Positions 23,543 to 35,925 of a stretch of DNA of 64,000 bases are shown here, in pieces. Under the pieces are notes generated by a model. That model saw nothing but the letters and a program-made list of their open reading frames with translations. It was not told the DNA's origin and did not search any database. A program made the translations under genes and the position numbers. Every line of letters starts with the position of its first letter. Positions within the stretch are counted from its first letter, which is position 1. Location: NCBI GenBank assembly GCA_025602915.1, contig JAHLJZ010000011.1, positions 248,001 through 312,000 on the forward strand. The letters run 5' to 3'. This DNA comes from Paraphysoderma sedebokerense. Taxonomy: Eukaryota; Blastocladiomycota; Physodermatomycetes; Physodermatales; Physodermataceae.

Positions 23543-24149
23543 TTCTATTCTTTGTTATTGGTAATACAGATGCTTTCAAGGAAAAGCGGGATGCGAGTTG
23601 CGCTGGCGGAAAGGGAACTCAATCACGTGACCATCGCTTCTTTCTGACTAGTGAATGTAACCAGGACTGAAAGCAGCTATTTTGAATGATAAAAGTAATA
23701 CATCTAAAACATTGAATGTACTGGCAATGCGCCTTTTGGGGATACAAATATTTCAAATACGGAATCGAGGCATCTTCAATGCTGAAACCTTTGGCTGACA
23801 TTGGACAGGTTTCATCATTTCGGCAAAAGCGCAGTTGTGTTAACTTCAAGCCGATAACGGCCACGAATCAAACCAAAGCAAGGCTGTTTCGAACATTGCA
23901 TATGCTCGTATTCTGTGCGATTCCATATCCACGGCCGGTTACGCGCGAGGATACAATCAATAACTGCCTCGCCATTAACCCACTGCAGGTACGGCTGTCT
24001 CAAATGAAGGAAGTCACAATTTGAATGTAAAATTACAATTTATTTTCTTGAATAGAGGAGCAGTATATAGGTTACAAAGAAAACTTAGTTTTCCTACAAA
24101 TGTCGTCAAAGAAAATCAAAAATTAATTCGCAATCAAAACTGACGGATA
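23543..24149. other. VMA13 promoter and RPL12 3' flank, with E-box
   Basis: About 600 bp with TCACGTGAC at 23623-23631, 81 bp upstream of the VMA13 start. Open frames on both strands between 23716 and 24024 overlap each other and lack family likeness, so I do not call them genes. Confidence 0.45.
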
Positions 24150-25062
24150 TTAAACTGTGTAACATACGGGAATTTCGATTTCACCTTCGGCGATCTTATC
24201 AGACACATCTTTTGGACTCATGCCATCAACAGTACAACCGACAGAGAAAGCAGTACCCAAGATTTCTTTGACGGTACCGGAGAGGGTACGGGCCATAGAC
24301 TTGGGTCTCATTTCGCGAGCGACTTCAATGATTTGATCGAGGGTGAGGTTACCACTGTGCTTGACTATTTTGCAAGAAGCGTTAGGTGGTCAACTTCCGT
24401 CTCATCGCAGAAGAAATATGCAAGAAAGGACGGTGATATCGTACTGTTCTTTTCCTTCTTTCTGTCACGTGGAGGTTCTTTCAAGGCTTTGATAACCAAA
24501 GATGAAGCAGAAGGGACAACCGAAACTTGTGCTTGACGGTTCTGGATGGTCAATTGAACAGTGACTCGGAGACCTTTCCATGATCCGGTAGCCTTGGCAA
24601 TGTCTTCACCGACTTTCTTCGGGGACTGTTTACGGAATGAAGAATTGTTCGATTAGTGCCAATGTAATTCCACAATAATGTCACCGGGCCCTACTCCTGC
24701 TGTTTCTTTCACAATTCCGTAAATATCTGTAGATTCAACATACCAAACCAAGAGGACCGATCTTTGGAGCAAGAGCGGAACCACCAGCAATTTCACCACC
24801 AGTAACACGGAGGAAGACTGGTTGCGACAAACGTAACGATTAAAATGATATTCATTAACAGCACAGATATAATCAAAAATAAATAGTAGTACGTCAGTGC
24901 TTTGATTCAGAATAACCCTAGTGCCGCAAACATATCCTGTGCTTTATGAGGGTGCGGGCGGAACGGGGTCGTGATAAATCCATCCCCGTCAAAGTATCCA
25001 TCCATCAACACAAACGAACACTTACTGATTTTAACTTCGTTGGGGTCGACCTTTGGGGGCAT
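24150..25062 (-). CDS. RPL12: 60S ribosomal protein L12 (uL11)
   Basis: Component of the large-subunit stalk base, 168 residues. Exons: 25062-25026, 24817-24744, 24625-24445 and 24364-24150. The protein starts [12 protein letters not shown] and continues with [20 protein letters not shown], then [25 protein letters not shown] and [18 protein letters not shown], ending in the conserved segment with [15 protein letters not shown]. Length matches the usual 165. Three introns, one of 208 nt right after codon 12, are in keeping with intron-bearing ribosomal genes. It is divergent from KU70, with a 548-bp shared promoter that holds a CACGTGAC site. Confidence 0.97.
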
Positions 25063-25179
25063 TGCTATATATTTGGAAGAACAAAGAAAATGGTATGTCC
25101 GTTTCCAGATGCTATTAAAAGGAGCCTTCTTTGCGTATGTAAAGCCAAATTGGGTGCGATATGTTGTTTGGAAGGAAGG

Positions 25180-25187
25180 CACGTGAC
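25180..25187. promoter_or_regulatory. CACGTGAC site upstream of RPL12
   Basis: E-box 118 bp upstream of the RPL12 ATG and 424 bp upstream of the KU70 ATG. Same core as the sites beside ADI1, VMA13 and XPO1. Confidence 0.45.
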
Positions 25188-25610
25188 TCGTCGGAGGGCA
25201 GAGATTTGAAACCCTCGAATGCCAAGTATTTACTGCATTTCGACATGCATCGGGTTGTTTTCAATACAACGGGACATCTTTTATGTTTGATGCATCTTTG
25301 GTAAATTTGAAGTTTACCTCCTCCGATATCCGGCCTGGCCGGCCAATTGCCCTGGAGTTTTAACCAAAGAAATAGACTTAGCAATTCAAACATATGACAT
25401 TAAATATACCAAACCATAATCAAGTTGGTCGTGGCCCTTGAATGATTTCCTTATGTAACAACAATGTATATGTGCAAAGTCCTCAGATCTGATCGAAGGC
25501 CCCAACAGAGGAGGCGGCCCTGCTCGCGTTCAAAATTAATTCCTCAGTTGAATGACAGATTGCGGCCATTCCCTTTTGCATCCCTAGTCTTAAATAGTTG
25601 ACACCAGATA

Positions 25611-28407
25611 ATGCCTTGGGATCCACCCGACGATTTCGAGTTAGAAGACGAGTTTGATGACAGCCAGGAGGTATGAGTTTCCTACCATTGATTGTGGTGG
25701 GTAAACTGGGTGTTTGACGAAATCATAGACTCTCGTTCCCGCCAGAGATGGAATCATCTTCGCTATCGATTGCAATTCTTCGATGTTCGAGCCCTTGAAA
25801 GAACAGTTTAGTGATGATGTTAATGGGGACGCAGAGCTTTCCACACCCTTTCAAATGGCTATACATGCAGTGAAAGATACAATGGAATCAAAAATAATTG
25901 CGAGCGAAGATGATAAAATCGGTGTTATTTTTTTCAATACTGTATGTTTACTTGGTGTTCAAAACTATCTAGACAGAGAACGTCAGCTGACTAGGTCGCC
26001 ATTGGAAGGTCAATTTCCAAAATCAACCATCGAAACCACACTACTATACATATGTCGAACTAGACACACCTTCGGCCGAGACGATCCTCAATTTGCAGCA
26101 TCTCATCACAACTGATGGAGTTGATGAATTCAAAAATGAAATTGGGTGTCTAGATGTCGAAGGAAAAGAACGGGCCATTCTAGGTGATGTTGTCACGGAA
26201 GCGATGAGTGCGTTTCAGGGAAGGTGTGGATTATAACGCCTGCGTTTTGACTCATTTTATGCTATACATGCTTACTTTGCTTCTATACAACTGCGAATGT
26301 TTAATAATGATAGCAAAGCAAAGCTCGGTGTGAAACGTATCTTCTTGATCACCAATGAAGACGATCCGCATAAATCTACTCCTGAATTCCGTAACTCTTC
26401 CATTGCTCGTGCTGCTGTGAGTATTCTCCGTTAAGAATAATAGTACTCAGCGCGATTCCGTTGACACAAGCCGTTATTTTAGGATGCACGGGAGATGGAA
26501 GTGTTCTTTGAACCATTCTTCATCAACAGACCAGGGAAGGCATTCGACCCGTATACGTTCTATGTTGTAAGTCTCTACTGTGCCATTACTCAATTTTTCG
26601 TCAACCGGAATTTAATTATTGATTTGTATCAGGACTTTGTCGGTATAGAAGAAGAAAGTACTCTCCCTGACTTCTTTGCGGGTTCAACTCGGTGGAATGA
26701 ATTTAGCACCCGTGTTCGTCGACGGCAAGTCAAAAAGCGGTCTTTGTTTAGAATTCCGTTCAGAATTGGAGAAATTGATATTGGTGTAAAAGGGTGACCT
26801 ATTCTTTCATCTTGGTGTTTGCGCATTCCTCAATACTTAATCTTGCAATTATAGCTATAATATGTTCGCGATTCAACGTTTACCAAAGCACACTTACCTT
26901 CATTCCAGAACTAACAAGCCAGCAGTCGTCAAGACTACATATGTCTGCGAGGTACCAGCCTTTAATTCCGTCGTACTCTGGGAAAGGCATAAGCCTGACT
27001 CCTTTCACTCTGAACTCCTATTAGGATACAGGAAAGTATGTTAACGTCCACAAAGAAAGCGACGTTGAATATTTTTATTACTATGGTGGAAAACGCGTTA
27101 GTTAATTTCTGTAGATTTCAACCATCCTGTGTCGAAACTGTCTGACAATAGATATTCGTAGATCATCTTTAAAATTTCTGAGGTCAAAAAAATGCGTTCT
27201 TTTGGTGAAGGTCATATTGAATTACTGGGTTTTAAGAACATAGACGAGCTTTCAATGCATCATAACTTGACCCATTCAACATTCCTTTACCCTGATGAGA
27301 CGGTATGGCTCTTCCAACCCGCCGATGTTTTTATGCGTAGCAGTTATGCTAACCCACTCCACAGCAATACAAGGGATCCAATCGCACTTTCGCCAGTCTT
27401 GTTGATAGCTTGATCAGAAAACGAAAATATGCTTTGTGTAGATTTCATCCCCGGAGAGTTGGAACTCCTCACCTGGCTGCACTCATTCCACAGGTCGGTT
27501 CATTATAATAATTCCTTTCGTTAAACTCAAAACTCACGTTCACATTTTCGTCGGATAGCTTGAAATGGAGGACGATGCAGGTCAAGTGCAACCTACAGGT
27601 TTGCATGTGATTACCTTTCCATTTGCAGACGATATGCGCCATTTCGGTGAGTTACCAGAAGACCACAAAGGTATGTAGCCCTCATCTGTTGCAGTATTTG
27701 ATTGAAGAATACCTGAACACATTGTGACGAATGGAAACTTATTATTTGTCAGCCCCCGACCCACTTTCTACCCAATTCTCCGTCATCCTTCAAAAATTGC
27801 ATATTCCCAATTTCTCCCTCCAAAATTACCCTAATGTAGCGCTTGAAAATCATTTCGAATATCTAGCCGCTAAGGCATTAGACCGCGAACCGGCACTGAT
27901 TCCGGACAAATCCATGCCAAATTACGATGACATTGGCGCAAAAGTGGGCGAAGATATTGTTAAATTAAAAGAACTCATTCCTGAGTTCATACCACCCGAA
28001 AAGCCGCTGAAAAAGAGGAAGGCACGTTTTTCTCTCTCGTTTCTGTGAAATCAGGATAAGATTTCTGGATTGTAATTAACCGTCACAGTTGCTATTGCCT
28101 TAGGCGGCAGAAGATGAAGCGGTATCGTCGAAAAAAGTGAAAGCTAATCTGGATAGTTCAAATTCAGACTTTGAAGCCAAAATTCGAGAGCTATATAATA
28201 GTGGTCAAGTAAGCGTTTAAATCCCCGCGACGCAATCCGATTCGATTCGTCCGTGACTAATATTTAAATACTCTTGCGTTTTTTACAACTCAGCTATCAA
28301 CTTTAACCGTTCCGTTACTAAAAGAAGCCCTGGGTCACTTCGAACTCAAAGTATCCGGGAAAAAGGCTGATTTGATTGCTAGACTGGAAGACCATTTCGG
28401 AGGATAG
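25611..28407 (+). CDS. KU70: KU70, DNA end-binding subunit of non-homologous end joining
   Basis: Forms the Ku ring with Ku80 on broken DNA ends and at telomeres; about 628 residues. Exons: 25611-25670, 25729-25941, 26009-26223, 26314-26416, 26483-26566, 26633-26793, 26855-27035, 27162-27302, 27365-27493, 27559-27670, 27753-28021, 28104-28208 and 28294-28407. The N-terminal von Willebrand-like domain has DGIIFAIDCNSSMFEP and KRIFLITNEDDPH. The core has FGEGHIELLGFKNI, HHNLTHSTFLYPDETQYKGS and YALCRFHPR. The C-terminus is a SAP domain (LLKEALGHFELKVSGKKADL). Intron 11 appears to start with GC rather than GT: only the donor at 28022 keeps the frame to the next exon. Confidence 0.94.
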
Positions 28408-29267
28408 GATGCGTGACTGCCTCTTCTCAGCTTCTTCATTTCGTCTCAACCATGCACGATTCTAGGAAAAGCGAAGTGTGAATTCAGTATGATTGCCAAT
28501 GTAGATAACCTAAATCAATATCAACTGTATTTTAATATGATTTTTACAACCATGTCTTCAGAACCCTTGTAAGCCGGGACACTCACGACAAAGAACTACC
28601 TTAAGACGTTTAAAAAGTCAACACTGAGATCGCTCAGGTGAGACAATCAAACCGCAATTGTACTTACAAATAATCTGATTTCTACTCTGAAGCTAAGACG
28701 TGTAGAAATCAATTGTCTGCCAATTCATCCGTGACCTGAGTACAAACGAAGATCAATCGATTTAGTATGTTGTCCAACTTACAGCATCATATCTGACAAA
28801 TTATCTATGTATGCCTGAGAAGCTTAGAGACATGTTCGTGTTGTCTAGATCAATTATGCTCAAGTCGGCTTACCGGACAAGGGGAAGTGTTGTGAATACA
28901 TGGAGTGAACTCAGTATACAATTGAGCTAAGTTCAAATGCCACAATACCAGTGACAATATCGTAACTCGTGAAACAGACGAGAATCGTAACAACGAACAA
29001 ATCGAAATGTATTGTCACAAATGTTTCAGTTCTCATGGATCTCTAAAGTTCAGTCTTACCCACGACATCCTTCATATTATTAACACATCACTATTGAACA
29101 ACGACAAAAACGAAACTAAGTGTGTTGAGACGACGAAATACATAAACTGATTCAATTTTGCTACAAATTCGCATGCAGAGTCCGGAATGAAGGATAATAA
29201 GGATTCATAATTCAACAGTAGTGGAACCTGCTACAGAAGATATAAAGCTGCAAACGCACAAATCTAC
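28408..29267. other. 860-bp convergent intergenic spacer
   Basis: Between the 3' ends of KU70 and exportin-1. Short frames only, no splice-consistent exons, no repeat and no tRNA-like fold recognised. Confidence 0.45.
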
Positions 29268-32200
29268 TTAGTCGGCCATCTCGTCAGGACTACAAAAGTT
29301 GTTTGTCAATGCTTCTGTTTGGATAGAACAAGGATAACGTGAGATGAGCATACCGTTCAGATGGCTTCACCATTCCGGGAATCTTCAATGCCGCCTCAAA
29401 ATCAGATTTTTTCTTTGCTTCAATTTCCGCTTCACGCTCGTCAAGGAACAGATCTTGTGAATCTCCGGAGAATTCCTGTTGAGAAGACATTAAGTAAAAT
29501 AATTCAAAAATTAAAGAAAGATTGAAGAGAGTAGTACTTTTAATTGAATCAAGAAATCTCGGACATGCGGTTTAAACTTAGCAAAATCCGTTGTGAACTC
29601 GAACAGACCCAACACAAATACGTGAATTTGTTGACTAAGGTGCACAATAAAAGATAAATGCATTAGACAAAACTCAACTGGCAGTAACGCAGTGGTAAAA
29701 GACATACTCAGTCAGATGAGGGAATGCGTTCTTGAGTAGATTCCTGATATATTCCCGTAAATATTGCTGATTAGTGAGAGTAGCGTCGTTGACTTGCTGC
29801 GGGTTGAACAACGGGGCTTGAACTTGACCCGTTTCGACTAGTTGACACATGTTAGATAACACCATGCATTGTTGTTTGAATCCTATAATATGATGTAAAG
29901 ATAAGTCCAATGCGAGGAACAATAGGGAAGACAAGGGAAACTCACCAGATTTATGATCAGAATCAGTCAACACAAAGAATACGTCCTGAAGCAGACTCAA
30001 GAAATATCCTTGATAGAATGCATTAGATACAGACGGATCTGCTCTGGTGAAGTTATTAAACAACTCTATTAGGATTCCGAGGGATATTTCGGCGATATCT
30101 CGCATGGTATGTTTGATACCCCAAACAACAGAGTCGACGAATAGTTTGAATTGATTGGCATCGAGCCGAAGAAGAGCTAATCAAGAATATGATATTGTTA
30201 ACGTAAATTATCTATGTAACTGTACCAGAAGAAAAACAAAATACGAGAATGCAAATGACATACATGGAAAACAATGCTGATTAATATTTCGAACCAATTT
30301 AAAAAATCCAGAACGGTGTTCCGGAAATTCAATGAATTCTTTGTTGATCATATTCAGAGTGCAACCAAACACAGCATCTAGAATAGGTGAAATCTTATCG
30401 TCCAAAGACATCTGCGAAAAGAGGAATAAAGTGAGCTTGTGCGCCAACATAGCAGTTAAACAAAGCTTGACATACTCCTAACTTCTCTACAATAGTCGCC
30501 ATACAATGTAATACTTCTGCATCTCTCGCCTGTTCGACATTTCGCTGATAGTCGCCCAATACGGCATCCAGTAATGGCGGAATCATGCTATCGTTAATGG
30601 TAGATAACTGGGATTCTTCGGCTTTAGTTATGAAACATTCGACCAATTTCAAGACCTCTTTCTTAATTGATCGGAGAGCTTTGACGCGAGGTGTATATGG
30701 AGCAATTTTGGCTTTTTTTAAGCAAAGTGAGCTGTTTACGATCAATAAGGTTACAATGAAATTAGAATAACATACGATCTTGAGCAATAGCCGTTGATAT
30801 TATCTCACTGACAGCTTTATACATTGACAACATATCCATGTAAATACGACTCAGCTGTTTGTAGAAACCTGGACCAATAGATGTGGCGGCAGCCGTGTTG
30901 GTTTTGAGAATATTACTGAGAGCCTTCAGATTTTCATAATCATTGAGTACATCATACGACTGAGCCGCTTGAGCCATAATAGCGTCCCACTGAATCATGG
31001 AATTACAGCGTTATGAACATGAGAATGATAGATGGCAAAACAATAGGTGATTTACCTGATGGTTAGGACCTTCCATCAATTTGAGCACTAGTCGCTCCTG
31101 CGCAGGTTTCATTGGTTGCGCAGCAATCATGTAACCAACGGCTTCATAGAAAGTGTGAATTTGTTGTTCGTGCAGCATGTTTGTGATTTGATGAATGTCG
31201 GCAAGAATTTCTTCGATGAAGGGCATGACCTCTCCAGTCTGTTGTACAACGAAATGACGGCGGCACTTTTGAGAAATTTTGATGAATGTATCGCAAGCCA
31301 TGTCTTGGACACCTATAGAAAAGAAAGATGAGTCTGGCGATAAGCGACATTATATGAATTTAGCAAAGGCAACAAACCTTCGTGGGTTTCGTGCATGAAT
31401 TCAAACAGCTTGTTAACAACCGTTTTCAGGAACTTCCAATGCGCTTTCAAAAACCGGGGGTATTGGCCGACAATGTACATAATGTTACTAGCGACAACTG
31501 CCTTGTTATCTTTGCCGCGTTTCATTTCACATAATCCTAAGAGTTCTTTGATGACGGTGACTAAAAATCGTTTCTCTACATCTTCCGAAAGCGCTCCAGA
31601 AATTGAACCGATAGCCCAGCAAAGTTGATTCAAATTTTGCCAAGACCATTCCGATCCGTCCACCTGAATGACGCCATTAGTGTTTAATGTATATTTGAAG
31701 TCTTTCAGAAAAACCTACCTGTCGGGCAAGCTTTTCCGACATAATGTTTTCTGTATCTTCATGATCCAAATGAGTAAGATACACCAACACTTCACGAATA
31801 CTTTTGTACAGGGCGATCGTATCGCTTTCTTTCACAAACTCGCGCACTACAACACCTTCCTCGTTTTCGACAATTAAAACCTAATTTGCAATATTAGGAA
31901 TACTCTTACATGATTAAATGACGTGGATATTATACCTCTTCCGGTCTGACCATATTTTCGATCATGACGTATCGACAACGATGAAGAACTTCGGTGTATA
32001 TATTTTTGCGTAGATTGAGTCCTTGCACTCCGTTGCCGGCGAATAATGGCATCTCCATTGCCGGTAGATGCTGCGTCTCTTCATAAAGGTCTGCGACTAG
32101 TTTGGCCCAGTATTCTAAACAAACTTTGAAAACTTCACGTTCTTTGACTCGGGATATTTCAATTAGATATTGGTGACCCGTGAGAAGGAATTCACGAAGT

Positions 32201-33491
32201 TCTGTTGCCTCAACAAGCTGTAATGATAACATTAATCACTATATCTCGTCAAATTTCAAAAAAGGGATGCTAACCCTGATATGACAAGTGAAAAAGGAAG
32301 TCAGGAACAAAGCCAAGTTCTGCACTAGCTCTTGATCTTGATCACTTCCGTTTTCGTAACCTTCGGGAATGTCTATTATCCAAGTTAGTGACCGATTGAC
32401 GAACAAGATCCAGCATAAACAAAGCGATCATACTTGTGCCGGGAGGAATTAAATTCGGCAATGCCTTGATAGTTTGTGAGAAAAGCGTGACAAATTTTTC
32501 TTGATACTCGCTGACGTCATTCAGTGCAGCGATTTCAGTCAAACATTGAAGGGTTATGTTGCGAAATTGCGGAGTTTCGAGGAACTACATCGAGAGAATT
32601 CTATCAGTCCGCTATCTTGAAGGAAGAAGGTGAGTCAATCGGTACTAACTCGACTACAAAGCATTTCAATCAAAGTTGTCTGGAAAATATATCCCAAAGG
32701 GATCCAATTCAAGAATTTTAACAGAGTTTCTAAGGTTGCTTTGATTAAACTGGGTTTCGTAGCTTTTTCTAACACTTCGTAACATAGATTGAAGATTTCC
32801 GAAAATTCGCCACACATCTGATTCTTTAAGTTCCGGGTTTTGACTTGGGTCATCTGTTCAGCACTATAATCGAAAATCTCTTCGGACAACAATTTCAATA
32901 TGACCATGTTGTTTTCGCACAGCGACAGACTGGTTCGAGAAGATGCAACAATCTCTGGGATAAATGTAGGCCAGTTGTGGGGCCATTCTTGTTTCAAAAT
33001 CTACAAAGATATTAGTGGATGATGTCCATGGCTAGAAACTATTCAAACGCATGCGCACCTGGACAAGGACGAGATTGAGTTTGTTCAGGTACTGCTTCTC
33101 CCGTGTTAAAGCAGCGTCGTCACTTGAATTCTTGATTACGACTGACACAATGTAATTCTTGATGCCATTTCGCTGCTCTGCCGGCAGAATTTTCCAACGT
33201 GTCTGAATCAGCTTCTCAAGAATTTGTAAAGCAATATACTGCGAATTACAGAATGTTAAATATTGAACGACATTCATAATTAGACCAAGGCTGACAAACC
33301 TTGGCATATGGAAGGGATGACTGTTCGAGAATTGCATCAACACGTTGCCAAGAGTCGGGATGCTCCTGAAACTGTGTTAGTGTTTGGGAAGCCATTTGCT
33401 GTTCGGCCCCCATACCAGTGTAGAATGTGGTGACCACTTTATCGAACAGCTGAATATTAAGGTCGGTGGAAAAATCGAGAATAGTTTCCAT
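29268..33491 (-). CDS. XPO1: exportin-1 (CRM1), nuclear export receptor
   Basis: Karyopherin that carries proteins with leucine-rich export signals, and some RNAs, out of the nucleus with Ran-GTP. Many exons; the first three are 33491-33300, 33238-33059 and 33000-32650. The last joins KPSE to RPDEMAD and stops at 29268. Conserved stretches include [87 protein letters not shown] and the C-terminal [14 protein letters not shown]. Order and spacing suggest a full-length protein of about 1,070 residues of HEAT repeats. The groove cysteine in [10 protein letters not shown] (codon at 31529-31531) is retained. It is head-to-head with APC10, with a decayed retroelement fragment between. Confidence 0.96.
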
Positions 33492-34065
33492 GGTCGCACG
33501 ATCTACAATCGTTTAAAACAAGAGAACAAAAACAAACATTAGAAGGGGTTTTATAATGTTAGATAATTCACCAGTCGTACAGATTTTTAAAAAGAATGAA
33601 TGGGAATGGAACGTTAAAATCTAAAGGTGTCGCAACAACTGCCGTCGTCTAATGGTTTAAACTGTGATTCTGATGCGTTCTGAAAGCGGTGTTGAATTCA
33701 ACAGACAACGGGGAATGCGCAAAAAAAGACGCAACAACTGCGACGGCCCCAAAGTATAACGATTATGATACCGCTGTTGGATATAAGAAGCGAAAAGGAT
33801 CGGAAACAAGATACCCCAGGGTCCGAGTGTTTACAAGTAGGGTAGGGTGTCTTGTTTACAAATCGCGCTGCGGATAAAAGTTGACGGATAGCATACCTCA
33901 AAAGAAAAGATGACGATGCGTATATCAGATCCTCCCGAAGAAGAGCGAAGGTTATATCTAGATGAGAAGAAGGGAGAAAGGAGTGGGCGGAATGATGTCG
34001 TCTTGGAGAGAGAATGAGTTTGGCCTTTCTTTTGCTTTGTGGTTGCTCTGGCTTGGATGGAACGT

Positions 34066-34075
34066 GTCACGTGAC
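34066..34075. promoter_or_regulatory. GTCACGTGAC palindrome upstream of XPO1
   Basis: Perfect 10-bp palindrome, identical to the one beside ADI1, 575 bp upstream of the XPO1 ATG. The 33492-34571 stretch otherwise holds no supported exon. Confidence 0.4.
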
Positions 34076-34571
34076 TGCTCCTCTTATTCTGTATTAATTA
34101 TCAGAAGGACTATATGAATACTCATTAAACATGCTACAGGATATGAGGCTCTAGTGATAAAGATTATGGTAACAAGTTTATGGTACTGCCGCCGCCGGCC
34201 TTTAGGGCGATTGGAAATACCCAATCTGAAGTCAAATAGCATCCAACTTAATGTCTTAGCCCAGGGGCAAATATGCACATAGCGTTTGTATAGAAAAAAG
34301 TTGATTTTCAAGTTTATTTCTGCTTCATAGTTGCAAAACATTTCTCTTCTATGGTTCTCACCGACCCTGCAATCTCTGGTGCCCGCCAATCATTCCTTCA
34401 AGTTATCTTGGCGCCAGTCCATGCAAGATCAACGGCTTGTCCATTGATTAAGGATCAAGATATTTCTCCCCTTCTGGACCCATTAGATTACAAACACATA
34501 TTACAACCGATACTGATAGGTAGATTCCGCTGGTTTTGTCAGGGATACTGCTTTCTGCTCTGACTACAGCC

Positions 34572-35522
34572 TTATGTTTCGATTGGATTTGATTTGACTT
34601 CCGTCATGCTTACTTCTGCAAGCTCTTGCAATTGGCCTATCTTACCGCATACATTGCATCGAATTGTAGTTGACAGAGTACACTGATTTTTGTAATGGCC
34701 TGCCTTACCACACCGATAACAACCTCCTTGAGCACCATTACTACAATGATGACGACTGACAGAATTACCAATACTATGACCACCAGGACGATCGTTTCTA
34801 CCGCCATTTATGCGAGTTTTCTGGAAACGTAACTCTGGTTTAATTTTGGAAACAGCATAGAAACCAAGTCTTTGATCAGCGGCTTCGTACCAAAGCAACA
34901 TGTGTTTGATGTCGTCGTATGACTGTGTGGTAGGGGATTTCATTATGGCCTGCATGTAGACGTGTTGGAAGTGATGACCGAGTGAGTCCCAGAGAATGAC
35001 AATTTTCTCTTCGTCGTCAATTGCACCACGAGCCGACTCGATGATTTCAAGACAATCGTCGATTCTGTCGAAATGGTCAATTAGAGGTGTTCCCAGCTCT
35101 TACATTATATTATGTAATTTCCTGTAGGTATGGAGGCATAGGTCTCTGTTCGAGGGTCTGTATAACTTTTGTATCTTCTGCAGGGCTTTCCGGGGTTCGG
35201 TGGTGTTCTTGGCCTTTTCCCAAATGTTGGATTCGACATTATCCATCAAGTACTCCATAATGCGGAGCTTTTTGATGGTTATATCCACCGAGTCGCCGTT
35301 TCCACCAGCTGAAGCGTCGCCAGAAGCGTCCTTTTCGTTCGACTGACTTTGATTTTGAATATCCGACGAGTTTAAGTGATTGGGGTTGATGTCCAACTCA
35401 ACTAACCATGAAAGTTCTTTTTCTCGGAGAAGACCGATGAATTCATCGTACCACTTGATATAATTCTCTTGACCTCTGAGGATATCGATCATGGCTTGCG
35501 AATCATAGATTTGTGTCGACAT
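34572..35522 (-). mobile_element. Ty1/copia-type LTR-retrotransposon gag remnant
   Basis: Fossil fragment on the reverse strand. The part near 35100-35522 resembles the N-terminal Gag domain (UBN2-like) of copia elements. The part near 34572-34955 carries a CCHC zinc knuckle (CYRCGKAGHYKNQC) and a second Cys pair. No protease, integrase, reverse transcriptase or clear LTR pair is seen around it. It looks broken, with one or more breaks, and incomplete. The copy is probably old to middle-aged, since the domain is still readable. It lies in the XPO1-APC10 intergenic space. Confidence 0.7.
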
Positions 35523-35540
35523 GTTGAATTGAATGCAGAA

Positions 35541-35743
35541 CTGACTTTATGGGTATAAATAAGTTGCCCTATATAGTACAACTATAAGTGCAAATTTCCA
35601 TCAGCTTCCATTCCCATTACATTCTATGATATATCGTGTAACCGTAGATCTTCACACTGTGTCACTGTCTTCACCAAGTTCACTCCAATACATTCGGACC
35701 GTATTCCAACAAACACATGACTGACTTCATGGGTAAAAATAAA
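35541..35743 (+). repeat. direct repeat of a TATA-like 23-mer, 180 bp apart
   Basis: The 23-nt strings beginning CTGACTTTATGGGTATAAAT (35541) and CTGACTTCATGGGTAAAAAT (35721) agree at about 20 of 23 positions and are exactly 180 bp apart. Weaker likeness continues downstream (TTCCATTC, TTCAC strings), which suggests an old tandem duplication. They sit just 5' of the gag remnant and just upstream of APC10, so they may be part of the old element or of the APC10 promoter. Confidence 0.45.
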
Positions 35744-35925
35744 TGACGTTCTATCTATATGAGTTATATATATATGCTAGAGAGCAGGGAATGGCGCCAT
35801 GTCCAGCGGTTTCCATTCTCCAATTCCGTCCTTGTTCACCGCGCTCACCCTTTTAGTTCCCTTTCCCGCGGCCTGTCCTGCGCTTAACATAGTCATATTA
35901 ATCACTCTCTCAATCTGAAGAGCCA

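Noticed and set aside
23716-24024. Overlapping frames on both strands near the VMA13 promoter
   Set aside because: Mutually exclusive, no start context or family likeness.
33641-33716. tRNA-like stretch (GTCGTCTAATGGTTTA then TGTTGAATTCAACA)
   Set aside because: A-box- and B-box-like words and a weak acceptor stem are present, but no consistent anticodon stem-loop could be drawn.
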